Assembly (NCBI RefSeq): GCF_000272405.2
Contig: NZ_AJZM02000137.1
Span: 1 to 19,620 of the forward strand
DNA length: 19,620 bases
Source: Vibrio tasmaniensis 1F-187
Lineage (GTDB): Bacteria > Pseudomonadota > Gammaproteobacteria > Enterobacterales > Vibrionaceae
Direction: 5' to 3'
Both the position numbers and the translations under genes were made by a program. This document shows positions 1 to 8,124 of the stretch, in pieces. Position 1 is the first letter of the stretch; each line of letters opens with the position of its first letter. The notes beneath the pieces are model-generated. The model saw only the letters and a program-made list of their open reading frames with translations. It made no database searches and was not told the origin of the DNA.

Positions 1-1
1 C

Positions 2-49
2 ACTGAATTACGCAACAAAGCCATTCGACGGCAACATAAACGGCTGTAG
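2..49 (+). CDS. C-terminal end of an unidentified protein (partial)
   Basis: An open frame enters from the left edge of the window and stops at TAG, positions 47-49. The fifteen visible residues (TELRNKAIRRQHKRL) are strongly basic. That is too little to name a family. It could also be a chance open frame, because no start codon is available and no terminator hairpin is obvious just downstream. Confidence 0.3.
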   Translation, partial: TELRNKAIRRQHKRL

Positions 50-491
50 CTAGGTCGAAAAATGAAATAAATATGAGTACTGATCTTGCTTTATATGGAT
101 ATCCTTTTGGTATGTGCACCAATTAGACTATGGCATTCGGCCTGCCAAGTCCTACTGATAATCCTATACACAAAAATAATACCATCAAAGATTTTTTTAC
201 AATAAATTTACAATTGTTCGGGTTTTGTCATTATTTGGGAATAAGCAGGCATTTTTTAGGTTGGAAAAGGCATATGCAGTAGCTGTTATAGCATGAACTA
301 AGGTGAATGATAGTGGAGGTGCATAGGGAAGTCGGCGAGTTTTAATGTTCAATATGTTTTGGGGAGGTGTTTAAACAATTGATAGCTGAAGATGTAATCA
401 AGCTAAAAGACATTAAAAAAGCCCTTTATCAGAGCTTCGTCAATGGTTTCAATGAGCGTGAGGTTTAGTGCCTGACGAATAGAGACTAGAG
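50..491. other. Intergenic region downstream of the export operon
   Basis: This AT-rich stretch of about 440 bases holds no convincing gene. Its one recognisable element is a minus-strand terminator near 415-437 that serves the export operon. A 33-codon GTG-initiated frame at 367-468 runs across that terminator and is not supported as a gene. Confidence 0.5.
415..437 (-). terminator. Rho-independent terminator of the export operon
   Basis: Read on the minus strand, AAGCTC pairs with GGGCTT (one U-G pair) around a seven-base loop and is followed by six T residues. It lies about 55 bases past the stop of the last permease gene, where a terminator would be expected. The stem is short, so termination may be partial. 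Confidence 0.55.
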
Positions 492-1646
492 TTAAACAGA
501 GCCAATGATACGTTTACTCGATTTGTGGTAAAGCTTAAGTGCGAGTAACGAGCCCCATAGAGCGACTTGTATCCATAGCAATGTCCATTGAGACGCTACC
601 TCTTGCCAAGATGCCCCCATCTGATTGAGCGCTAAAAAACCTTGGATAGCGGGTGTGCTTGGGAATAACTGTGACAGCAGTACTAACCATTCAGGCATCA
701 TTTCAACAGGCCAGATAAAACCTGAAGAGAAGATCAGCGGCATTGAACTGATTAACACCACAACCGTGACTAACTCTCTTCTTGGCACTAGCTCACCAAT
801 AAAAATCCCGATCAAACAACTAGCCAATAAGAAGGGTAGCAGTAAGGTCAAAATGTTTGTTGTGGAGGCAAGTAGGTTAATGCCATACATCGAAAAGCTC
901 GCGCCGAAGTAGTACATCGACAACAAGTAATATATGCCGACTAAGGTACAGCAGCGAGCAAGTATCAGTTTCGCTGGAGAGGTCTTACTCCAATAGCCAA
1001 ACTTCGATTGAGCGTTTTGGGTCGCGCCAACTAAACCAGAAGCCATGGCTAAGGTTTGTTGCAGGATCAACACAAAGACGGCTGGAACCACGTAATCAAT
1101 GTAGCCCATGCGACTATTGAAGGTTGGTTTTAGGTTCAAGCTGAATGCACTGTAGCCTTTGGCTGCGGATTCTAACGGCACACCTTCAACTAACAAGTGA
1201 CTGACTTTAACTTGTGCAGCTAACGTGCCGCCTGCCTTGGCAAGCCCTTCAACAATGGTTCCGTAGACTAAGAAGTAAGATGCATCACCTGCGTAAGAAA
1301 GCGTAGGGCTCTTACCTAGGAGCAAGTCTTTATAGAAGTTCTCTGGGATGACGATGAACCCACCAATCTCTTGATTAAGAACAGCTTGCTTAGCATCGGC
1401 AATGGTGGAGTCACGGCGTACCAAGTCAATTTGAGATGTGGCATCTACCATTCTTTCTAACTGGTAGCTGCTTTGGCTCTTATCCAAGTTCACAACGGAA
1501 GCTTTAAGCTGTTGAGGAACTTGGTTTACGTAAGGCAACGGATACAAGAATGAATAGAAGAACACACCACCAAATACCGTAAGAAGTACAACAGGGTTGC
1601 ACAGTACCGCTAACAGTTCTTGCTTGAGTAGTTGAGTAAAGCTCAT
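492..1646 (-). CDS. ABC-2 type inner-membrane permease (YhhJ-like), second of a pair
   Basis: This 384-residue protein has the layout of ABC-2 type export permeases (ABC2_membrane_3 family; compare YhhJ, YbhR and YbhS). One membrane helix lies near residues 16-36. A large non-cytoplasmic domain follows to about residue 180, with the family-typical text NLDKSQSSYQLERMVDAT and GGFIVIPENFYKDLLLG. About five further helices fill the C-terminal half. Such permeases work as dimers driven by an ABC ATPase and hand substrate to an HlyD adaptor and a TolC channel. Its ATG overlaps the stop of the preceding permease gene (ATGA), so the two are translationally coupled and probably form a heterodimer. 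No ATP-binding domain is fused to it, and no ATPase gene is in the operon. The substrate is unknown. Confidence 0.88.
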   Translation of the reverse strand: MSFTQLLKQELLAVLCNPVVLLTVFGGVFFYSFLYPLPYVNQVPQQLKASVVNLDKSQSSYQLERMVDATSQIDLVRRDSTIADAKQAVLNQEIGGFIVIPENFYKDLLLGKSPTLSYAGDASYFLVYGTIVEGLAKAGGTLAAQVKVSHLLVEGVPLESAAKGYSAFSLNLKPTFNSRMGYIDYVVPAVFVLILQQTLAMASGLVGATQNAQSKFGYWSKTSPAKLILARCCTLVGIYYLLSMYYFGASFSMYGINLLASTTNILTLLLPFLLASCLIGIFIGELVPRRELVTVVVLISSMPLIFSSGFIWPVEMMPEWLVLLSQLFPSTPAIQGFLALNQMGASWQEVASQWTLLWIQVALWGSLLALKLYHKSSKRIIGSV

Positions 1647-2926
1647 CGTTTTACTCCTTGTTGTGCTGATGATATAGCCGCTTGTGTAGATAAAGCCGTT
1701 TGTGCAGACAAAGCTGACTGTGCCAAGTGTTTCTTAATTAATAACATCACCACGAAAGCAGGAACTGCATACCACAACATAGAGGAGAGGCTGATCAGCG
1801 AATGTGCTGCGCTCACGCCATAACTGGATTGTGCTGTTTGTACTTCGATGTAGTGACTCACGGGCAATAAGCTTCTCCAGATTTGCGCTGCCGTGTTCAT
1901 GTCGGTGACTGGAAAAGTAATGCCCATGAACGCAAAGCTTGGTGCTGTAAAGGCGCCAGCGAAACTCATCGCCCTTGCTGGATCAAGCGTTAAGAAGAAA
2001 AACAAACAACCCATGATGATACAACTGATGACGGTAAGCAGTTGGGCGACGGTCAGTGCCACAAAACTGCCGTTAAACGGCCAGTCTAAGAGGACATAGA
2101 ACCAAAAGCTAAACGCGATACCAAACATCAAAAACAAGACAAGGTAGGGCGTTAGTGTTGATGTTAGTGATTTCATCGGGGCGTTGGATAACCAAGCATG
2201 AAGACCACGAGCTCTAACGTTCGCCGTCAAAACCAATATCGTGCCCACCACAATCATGATCTGCCATAGAGCCGGAATAACCGCAGACACTAAGAACTGA
2301 GCATAGCTGGTGTTCTTGTTAAACAGTGGCGTAATCTGGCTTTGTACCGTTACCGCTTGCCCCAATGCAGATTGTACCGTGGTATCACCGTGTGAAAGCT
2401 GTTTAACCACTTCGAGTTGCGCGTTGAATGTTCCTTGAGCCTGCAACAGAGCCGAGTTCACCAGTTTGCCAATCAAGATAAATTGACTGTTATAGAAAAC
2501 GGACACTTGCGGGTTCAAGCCTAGGAAAAGGTCTCGGTCAAAGTGTCTTGGTATCACGACATAACCATAGATATCGCGTTCAATCATCGCTTTAGCCGCT
2601 TCACTCGCCGAGCTGTATTTCTGAGTCACTTGTAGGGTAGGTGACGCATCAACAAGGCGCGTGAACTGTTGCGAGATTTGACTGTGTTCAAGGTCGACAA
2701 CCGCAACCGGTAAGTCGCGAGCGATCCCTTGTAAAAAAATCAGCCAGATACTGGCAGCAAGAAGCAACGGAATCCAAGTTAGGCAAGACAACAGCCATTT
2801 GTCTTTGCGGACAATCGCCCACTGCCTAAGCAAGGTATTCTTCGCTCTATGATGCTCCGGTGATTGCGTGCCTCTAGATTGCGAGGCTGTAGATCGAGAG
2901 CTTATAGAGCGAAAGTTAGCAGACAT
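1643..2926 (-). CDS. ABC-2 type inner-membrane permease, first of a pair
   Basis: This 427-residue permease has the same fold as its downstream partner. A helix lies near residues 45-68, followed by a large periplasmic domain with VVDLEHSQISQQFTRLVDAS and GYVVIPRHFDRDLFLG, and then about five helices from residue 215 onward. It is longer than its partner because of a Ser/Arg-rich N-terminal leader of about 30 residues and a C-terminal tail built of an imperfect hexapeptide repeat (SAQTAL, STQAAI and similar) after residue 400. It starts seven bases after the adaptor gene ends and overlaps the next permease gene by four bases. The role is inner-membrane export together with the HlyD adaptor and TolC-like channel. 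The missing ATPase must be supplied elsewhere, unless the pair works in an unusual way. Confidence 0.88.
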   Translation of the reverse strand: MSANFRSISSRSTASQSRGTQSPEHHRAKNTLLRQWAIVRKDKWLLSCLTWIPLLLAASIWLIFLQGIARDLPVAVVDLEHSQISQQFTRLVDASPTLQVTQKYSSASEAAKAMIERDIYGYVVIPRHFDRDLFLGLNPQVSVFYNSQFILIGKLVNSALLQAQGTFNAQLEVVKQLSHGDTTVQSALGQAVTVQSQITPLFNKNTSYAQFLVSAVIPALWQIMIVVGTILVLTANVRARGLHAWLSNAPMKSLTSTLTPYLVLFLMFGIAFSFWFYVLLDWPFNGSFVALTVAQLLTVISCIIMGCLFFFLTLDPARAMSFAGAFTAPSFAFMGITFPVTDMNTAAQIWRSLLPVSHYIEVQTAQSSYGVSAAHSLISLSSMLWYAVPAFVVMLLIKKHLAQSALSAQTALSTQAAISSAQQGVKR

Positions 2927-2933
2927 ACGTCAC

Positions 2934-3908
2934 CTAAAGCTCAACCACTAGGCTCATGCCCATACGCAGTGTTTCTTTGGTATCGACAGGGTGCGCTTCT
3001 ACTTCAAAAGTGCGTAAGTCGAAGCCTTGTGCTGCGTCTGTTGAACGCCAAGTCGCGAAATCACCCATTACGGCAATATGAGTAACCTGAAAGGTTAACG
3101 ACTTATCCAGAGCTGGAAGGTACGCTTCAAATTGGTTGCCTTTCTCAAAATGTTTCAACATATCTTCGCGCACGTTGAGCACCGCCCATGCATCTTTAGT
3201 GTCAATTACGGTCACAACAGGGAAACCTTGAGGAGCTAACTCACCGCTACTTAATAGTACTTGAGCCACTTCACCGCTAAACCAACTGTGAATCTGCGTG
3301 TCTTTTGCGTAGGCTTCAACTTCTGCCACGGCGCCAGCCGCCATTAATGCTTTTTGAGCTGCCGCGACTTTGGTTTCGTCACGCGCACCTTCTTGTGCTA
3401 ATTGGTACATTTGGAACGCAGCGCTTTCGGTGTATTTCGCTGCTCGCCATTGTGTTTTGGCTTCATCACGTTTTTGCTCGGCAACCACGCCATCGTTATA
3501 AAGGTTGTTTACACGTTGGTAAGTTTTATCCATGAGGTCGGCAGCTGCTTTGGCTTTCAACCATTGGTCTTTAGCGGCTTGGATTTGCTGAGTACGCGCG
3601 CCATTCTCTGCTTGTTTTGCTAATGCACCAGCGGCTTTTTGACCGGCTTTTGCTTGCTCTAATTTAGCGTCAATTTCTGGGCTAAGTAGGGAGAAGATCA
3701 ATTCGCCTTTTTCAACCGAATCGCCTTTACGCACGAATATTTCATCAATTCTGCCGGGTACTTTCGATGAGATGCTGTATTGCTGCGCATCTATTTGACC
3801 TTGAAGCTTAACAGGCTGTGGTTGGTACGCTTGGTAAAAGCTGTATCCAACCCAGCCAATAATGCCGATACCAACCAGAGAGAGAATAAATGGCTTAATA
3901 GGTTTCAT
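2934..3908 (-). CDS. HlyD-family periplasmic adaptor (membrane fusion protein)
   Basis: This 324-residue protein has an N-terminal membrane anchor at about residues 8-28. The first half of a biotinyl-lipoyl domain follows (SSKVPGRIDEIFVRKGDSVEKGE, near 48-70), then a long alpha-helical hairpin rich in Ala, Lys and Gln (about 80-200), the second lipoyl half (WFSGEVAQVLLSSGELAPQG), and a beta-barrel domain ending in MGMSLVVEL. This is the standard layout of adaptors such as YhiI, YbhG and EmrA, which bridge an inner-membrane exporter and a TolC channel. The ATG lies three bases after the TolC-like gene's stop, and its ribosome binding site (AAAGGA) sits inside the end of that gene, so expression is coupled. 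The substrate cannot be read from the sequence. Confidence 0.9.
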   Translation of the reverse strand: MKPIKPFILSLVGIGIIGWVGYSFYQAYQPQPVKLQGQIDAQQYSISSKVPGRIDEIFVRKGDSVEKGELIFSLLSPEIDAKLEQAKAGQKAAGALAKQAENGARTQQIQAAKDQWLKAKAAADLMDKTYQRVNNLYNDGVVAEQKRDEAKTQWRAAKYTESAAFQMYQLAQEGARDETKVAAAQKALMAAGAVAEVEAYAKDTQIHSWFSGEVAQVLLSSGELAPQGFPVVTVIDTKDAWAVLNVREDMLKHFEKGNQFEAYLPALDKSLTFQVTHIAVMGDFATWRSTDAAQGFDLRTFEVEAHPVDTKETLRMGMSLVVEL

Positions 3909-3911
3909 GAA

Positions 3912-5348
3912 TTATCCTTTTGACTGGCTAGCGGTGTCTGCTTTTGAATCGAAGTCAGACGGGACAGAAGACGTTAAGTAACTTGAATAAGCATTCATTT
4001 CACTGGTGAGTGCTAACAGCTTATTAAGAGAAATTAGGTATTTGAATCGAGCAGCAGATTGCTGTGTTTTAATGCTTGCAAGATAAAGCTCAGCATCAAC
4101 CACTTCTAACGAATTGGATAACCCTTGAGTGAAGGCTTTTTTACGAAGTGAAAGGTTTTCTTGAGCTAAAGACAGACTTGAGTTGAGGCCTTGAACTTCT
4201 TCAATTGCTTGGTTTGCTTCAAGATAGGTCTTTTGTACCAAAACGGTTAAGTCTTGCTTGGCTTGCGACTTAAGAAACTGGACTTGAGACACGGCGCTAT
4301 GAGCGGCAGCGACTTTGTCGGAACGACCTGACGTGTCAAGTAGCGGTACATTCACACCAATACCGACTAACCAATCGGGTTTCATTTCACTGGCTAGCGA
4401 GTCATCTTCGTACAGGCTGTAATCACCGTAAAGGTAAACTTCTGGGTAGTATTTGCCTTTTTCAGCCTTGATCAAGCTACTCGCTTGTTTCTCTTTTGCT
4501 TCAAGGATTTTAAGGCCTGGGTAGGTCATGAGGGTTTGATCAACAAATACGTCCATATGAGGCAGGTTTTTGTTGATAAAGAGTTGTTCTGAAGGTTCGA
4601 CACTTTGGCTCTGACCAAGGATCTGAGTCAGTGCTAATTGAGCAATTTTGAGGTCGTTCTGCGCTTTGGTTCGTTCAACAACGGCTTTATCCAAAGAAGC
4701 ATCCGCCTGCAGACGTTCTACTCGAGCAATTTGTCCTTGCTGTTCAAGCTTGATGGCGAAATCACGATGCTGAGTTAAGCCAGCTTCAACGGCTTGACGT
4801 GTTCTCACGACGTCTTCCGCTAAGATCACCGAGAAGTAATATTTACTTAAGTCTTCGTAGCGAGCCTGTTTCTCCATCAGCAGTTGGCTTTGCGCTTCTT
4901 CGCTTTTACCTTCGGCAGCAGTTTGCGCAGCGGTAATTCGTCCGCCTGTAAAGATAGGCCAAATAGCACGGATGGAAGAGCTGAAGATGTCTTGTTCGGT
5001 TATGGTTGAAGTGATTCCACCCAACTTAGAAAAGAGTGGGGCAAGTAGAGGGTTGACACCACTTAAGCTTTCGGCAAATTGCTTGTCATTAATCGTCACA
5101 TCACTATCAAGGTGCGTGTAGTTAGCCCCCAAGGTGATCGAAGGTAGATTAAGGCTGCTTGTTGAATTCTGAAGGTGTTGATAACGCTCGACGTTAGCTT
5201 GTTGAGCTGCAAGTGAGTTGTTGTTCTCTTGCAATATTTGCCACGCTTCAGAAAAAGTGAGCGGGGCAGAGAAAACTGGCGAAGCAAATGTGCCGAGAAG
5301 CATACTGGCGAGCGCAAGGTGTCGGAATTTTGGTTTGGTCATCTGCAT
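3912..5348 (-). CDS. TolC-like outer-membrane efflux protein
   Basis: This 478-residue protein begins with a signal peptide: a basic start, a hydrophobic run LALASMLLGTFASPVFSA, and probable cleavage after FSA near residue 27. Two outer-membrane efflux protein repeats follow, at about 30-240 and 265-455, each with long amphipathic helices and a short strand segment (for example SSIRAIWPIFTGGRITAAQ and KPDWLVGIGVNVPLLDTSGR). Family members trimerise into a channel through the outer membrane and periplasm. The gene is first in the export operon and provides its outer-membrane exit. A second ATG two codons downstream (5342) is an alternative start. Neither start has a strong ribosome binding site. 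A dyad about 55 bases upstream may control the operon. Confidence 0.9.
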   Translation of the reverse strand: MQMTKPKFRHLALASMLLGTFASPVFSAPLTFSEAWQILQENNNSLAAQQANVERYQHLQNSTSSLNLPSITLGANYTHLDSDVTINDKQFAESLSGVNPLLAPLFSKLGGITSTITEQDIFSSSIRAIWPIFTGGRITAAQTAAEGKSEEAQSQLLMEKQARYEDLSKYYFSVILAEDVVRTRQAVEAGLTQHRDFAIKLEQQGQIARVERLQADASLDKAVVERTKAQNDLKIAQLALTQILGQSQSVEPSEQLFINKNLPHMDVFVDQTLMTYPGLKILEAKEKQASSLIKAEKGKYYPEVYLYGDYSLYEDDSLASEMKPDWLVGIGVNVPLLDTSGRSDKVAAAHSAVSQVQFLKSQAKQDLTVLVQKTYLEANQAIEEVQGLNSSLSLAQENLSLRKKAFTQGLSNSLEVVDAELYLASIKTQQSAARFKYLISLNKLLALTSEMNAYSSYLTSSVPSDFDSKADTASQSKG

Positions 5349-5403
5349 TAAATACCATTTAGAGTATTAGCTCTAATGCTAACAGGGTGATAGTCATTTG
5401 TCT

Positions 5404-5419
5404 TGAGATGATTGTCTCA
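5404..5419. promoter_or_regulatory. Candidate operator upstream of the export operon
   Basis: A perfect dyad TGAGA-N6-TCTCA lies about 56 bases upstream of the tolC-like start, where a promoter or operator of the operon would be expected. No regulator gene is adjacent. The match is short, so it could be chance. Confidence 0.3.
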
Positions 5420-5497
5420 CAGGATTATAAACCCTCATAACTCGTTAAGTTAATGTAATAAAATACGTGATGCGAGCAACAAAGATCACTGAAACGA

Positions 5498-5523
5498 AAA
5501 GAGCGCGACAAAGCGTGCTCTTT
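5498..5523 (-). terminator. Terminator of the 75-codon gene
   Basis: AAAGAGC pairs with GCTCTTT, and the stem continues inward by three more pairs (one G-U). Read on the minus strand it ends in TTTT and lies about 40 bases past the stop of the small gene, so it separates that gene from the export operon. Confidence 0.6.
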
Positions 5524-5561
5524 AAGTTCAGTATAGAAGTGTTCTTACAAAATGAAGTGGC

Positions 5562-5789
5562 TTATTTAAAGCTAGGACAATGGTGATCGGCGCGCCACAC
5601 CAATTGTCTTGAACCTTGCATTGTTTGTAATAAATCTCTACCTGACATTTGCGGGAACGCTAACAATACCTTGAGATCAGGAGGAGAGGTTCCGTCTTTC
5701 TCATAGGCTCTTACATGAGTAAAAGTCGATTGTAAGTGTTTGAACAGCATAGTCTTAGTAAGACAAATTCCAAAGTTATCGCGTTTCAT
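5562..5789 (-). CDS. Small hypothetical protein, 75 residues
   Basis: I do not recognise this family. The frame is supported by a strong ribosome binding site (AAAAGGA about ten bases before the ATG), its own downstream terminator and a free-standing position. The protein looks soluble. It starts MKRDNFGICLTKTMLFKHLQ, has no membrane segment or signal peptide, carries two cysteines (one near each end) and two histidines in a short DHHCPSF stretch at the C terminus. It may be a small Vibrio-specific protein. Being antisense to nothing and followed by a terminator, it is likely monocistronic. No function can be given. Confidence 0.6.
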   Translation of the reverse strand: MKRDNFGICLTKTMLFKHLQSTFTHVRAYEKDGTSPPDLKVLLAFPQMSGRDLLQTMQGSRQLVWRADHHCPSFK

Positions 5790-6405
5790 TGCCTGGTTTC
5801 CTTTTCAACAATGTTTATACGTTATGTTTTTTATCCTGTTTCTATCGGACGTTGCCACTGATCGATACTTCCTGCTCATCAATGTTTTATTATTGGGCGC
5901 TGATTTATCAGTCACCTTTGAGTTGTCTACTGGCCTGTCGCGTAAATAGAGATTTATGAATGAGGTTAGGTAGGTAACCTGTCTGTTCAACAATCGTAAC
6001 GACGAGCGTGCAACTTTTAGTTATAGATACGTCCAGTGAGTGAAGGGTTGTTGTCTTTTTGTTAATCTAAATTTCGGTTTAAAGCGCGGTCTGAAAATGA
6101 TGACTAATGGCTTGGCAACAACGAACTTCTTCATATGCAACTATTATAATTGTATTTATTTTAAACAACCTAAAAAACACCTAAAAGCTTAGTGATCTAG
6201 CTCAATGTTTATTCGTTTACTTTGCTTTTTAAGCTAATCCGTTCTAAAAATGAACGATTAATCGAAATGAATAACGTAAAGGATTATCAATTAACAATCT
6301 GCTCAATTATTTAGTTGAGTAACAGTCACAAATTCGCATAGCTAGAAAGGTCATGCGGTTAACTTAGTGTTAACATCATTCGTCTAACACTAGGGACGGT
6401 GGAAT
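5790..6405. other. Intergenic region between the small gene and the sensor kinase
   Basis: About 616 bases without a supported gene. It must hold the promoter of the small minus-strand gene and that of the two-component operon. The 3' part (6302-6390) has a cluster of dyads described separately. A hydrophobic plus-strand frame near 5827-5949 has no ribosome binding site and is rejected. No RNA gene is evident. Confidence 0.5.
6302..6390 (+). promoter_or_regulatory. Cluster of dyads upstream of the two-component operon
   Basis: Three symmetrical signals lie within 90 bases before the kinase start: CTCAA-N8-TTGAG (6302-6319), two GTTAAC palindromes 11 bases apart (6358-6363 and 6369-6374), and GTGTTA-N12-TAACAC (6367-6390). 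GTTAAC sites one helical turn apart are what a dimeric response regulator could bind, so autoregulation by the downstream regulator is a reasonable guess. No binding consensus is known to me for this regulator. Confidence 0.35.
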
Positions 6406-8058
6406 ATGAAATGGAGCAGTATCAGTTTCCGTAAAAGGTTACTGATTATCATGACGGTCACTGGCCTTGTTGAGCTTTTGATACTCTCAGGTGCTGGTTT
6501 TTACTACATCAAACAATCTCAAGAGCAAGAGATGGGTTTGAAAGCGTTAGGTGTTGCTGAATTTCTATCTGAATCGCCACTTGTCACCAGCATTATTCAA
6601 GAAAATGGAACGTTGGATCCTAACGGCGTTCCCTACGTTCTGTCTGAAGAAACCCAAGTTAAGTTTCGTAACCTTACCCAACTCATTGGTGCGGCGTTTA
6701 TCGTTGTGGGAGATGATAAAGGTATCCGCCTGATTCACCCTTATGATGACAGGCTCGGTAAACCAATGCGTGGTGGCGATAACCAAAAAGCGTTGATATT
6801 GGGCGAGTCTTATGTGTCGACGGCTAAAGGTTCACTTGGCTTCTCTGTCCGTGGTAAATCTGCCGTAAAAGACCAAAACGACAATGTGATTGGTGTAGTG
6901 TCGGTTGGCTACCTCTTAGATTCTTTACAAGATCGAATTGAACCTTACTTAGCCTTTTTGATTGTGATGGCCTTGCTGGTGGTTGCGGTTAATGCTGTGA
7001 TTTCAAGCTATGTATCTCGTCGTTTTCAGCGTGCTATTTTAGGCTTTGAGCCAGAAGAGATTGGCCGTTTATACGTAGAACTTGATGTGACTATGAGTAC
7101 TGTGAAAGAGGGCATTTTAAGTATCGATAAGAACGGTATTTTGCGTTCAATTAATAAGAGTGCCTGCGATATTTTATCGATAGACAGAGATAAAGCACTC
7201 AATCAGCAACGTCTATCAGATGTGTTGGTGGGCAGTGATTTAGAGCAGCTGTTATCAACGGGTGACACTGATCATGATGTTGAGCTGTACCTGAACAATA
7301 AGCGAATCATTGCTAATCGCAGCCCAATTATAGTGGCTGGTGAGGTGGTTGGGGCGGTATCCAGCTTCCGATTGCGAGATGAAATCAACGATTTAACAGA
7401 CCAGCTCTCACAAACCAAAGAGTATGCTGATCTACTGCGTTCGCAAACCCATGAGCATCAAAATAAGCTAAACACCATTAGTGGCTTGATTCAGATGGGC
7501 GAGCTGGACTCTGTTCAACAATTGATTGGTCAAGAAACCGCTCATTACCAGAGCTTAATTGAGTTCTTAAGAGAGACGGTGAAAGATCCATTGATTGCAG
7601 GCATGCTTTTAGGCAAAACAGAGCGAGCTCGAGAGATTGGTTTGGAGCTTAAAGTTGAAGAGGGGTCAAGGCTTGAGGCATTACCCGCTTGGTTAAACGC
7701 AGAGGATGTCGTGACGATTCTTGGCAACCTGATTGATAACGCGTTTGATGCCACCATGATGGCAATTAAACAAGAAGGGCCATTAGCACCAGCTCGTCGC
7801 GTAATCGATGTGTCGATCAGCGATTTTGGCAATGAAATTATCGTAGAAGTAGAAGACAAGGGCTGTGGTTTGCCGAAAGACTTGGCGACCAAAGCACTCA
7901 CCGAAAAAGGCGTATCGAGCAAAGCGAAGCAGAACAGAGGTGTTGGTTTGTATCTCATTAAGCAACTTGCAGATCGTTATCAAGGGCAATTAGAAATGGT
8001 TGACAACCATGATTTTGGCACGCGAATGACGGTTTATCTGCCAAAAGAAGAACAATAA
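6406..8058 (+). CDS. CitA/DcuS-family sensor histidine kinase
   Basis: This 550-residue membrane sensor kinase has one helix near residues 12-35, a periplasmic sensor domain of single-Cache type (about 36-178), a second helix (about 181-202), a cytoplasmic PAS domain (about 220-330) and a Spo0B-type kinase core. The phosphoacceptor is probably His349 in SQTHEHQNKLNTISGLIQMG. The ATPase has the N box LGNLIDNAFDA (Asn441, Asn445), a G1-type motif DKGCGLP, and GVGLYLIKQL. This family senses citrate, C4-dicarboxylates or malate. The ligand here cannot be assigned, and the arginine-rich DcuS/CitA ligand motif is not obvious to me. The response regulator follows after 66 bases. The ATG has only a weak ribosome binding site (GGTGG). 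Confidence 0.92.
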   Translation: MKWSSISFRKRLLIIMTVTGLVELLILSGAGFYYIKQSQEQEMGLKALGVAEFLSESPLVTSIIQENGTLDPNGVPYVLSEETQVKFRNLTQLIGAAFIVVGDDKGIRLIHPYDDRLGKPMRGGDNQKALILGESYVSTAKGSLGFSVRGKSAVKDQNDNVIGVVSVGYLLDSLQDRIEPYLAFLIVMALLVVAVNAVISSYVSRRFQRAILGFEPEEIGRLYVELDVTMSTVKEGILSIDKNGILRSINKSACDILSIDRDKALNQQRLSDVLVGSDLEQLLSTGDTDHDVELYLNNKRIIANRSPIIVAGEVVGAVSSFRLRDEINDLTDQLSQTKEYADLLRSQTHEHQNKLNTISGLIQMGELDSVQQLIGQETAHYQSLIEFLRETVKDPLIAGMLLGKTERAREIGLELKVEEGSRLEALPAWLNAEDVVTILGNLIDNAFDATMMAIKQEGPLAPARRVIDVSISDFGNEIIVEVEDKGCGLPKDLATKALTEKGVSSKAKQNRGVGLYLIKQLADRYQGQLEMVDNHDFGTRMTVYLPKEEQ

Positions 8059-8071
8059 TTAAGCACGAAGC

Positions 8072-8086
8072 GATCTTGCGAAGATC
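8072..8086 (+). other. Intercistronic hairpin between kinase and regulator genes
   Basis: GATCTT and AAGATC pair perfectly around a GCG loop in the 66-base gap. There is no T-run, so it is not a classical terminator. It could affect the relative yield or stability of the two cistrons. Confidence 0.35.
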
Positions 8087-8124
8087 ATCGTGACGGAAAA
8101 AGCATGGTTAAAGGAAGAACATAA

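Noticed and set aside
367..468. 33-codon GTG-initiated plus-strand frame (starts MFKQLIAEDV)
   Set aside because: The ribosome binding site would abut the start with no spacing, and the frame runs through the minus-strand terminator at 415-437.
625..912. 95-codon plus-strand frame antisense to a permease gene
   Set aside because: It lies wholly inside a well-supported ABC-2 permease gene on the other strand and has no family features.
5740..5949. 69-codon hydrophobic plus-strand frame
   Set aside because: It needs a TTG start, overlaps the start of the small minus-strand gene and has no ribosome binding site. The internal ATG also lacks one.
7545..7958. 137-codon minus-strand frame within the sensor kinase
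   Set aside because: Antisense shadow of the ATPase domain, which has clear N and G motifs in the other frame.
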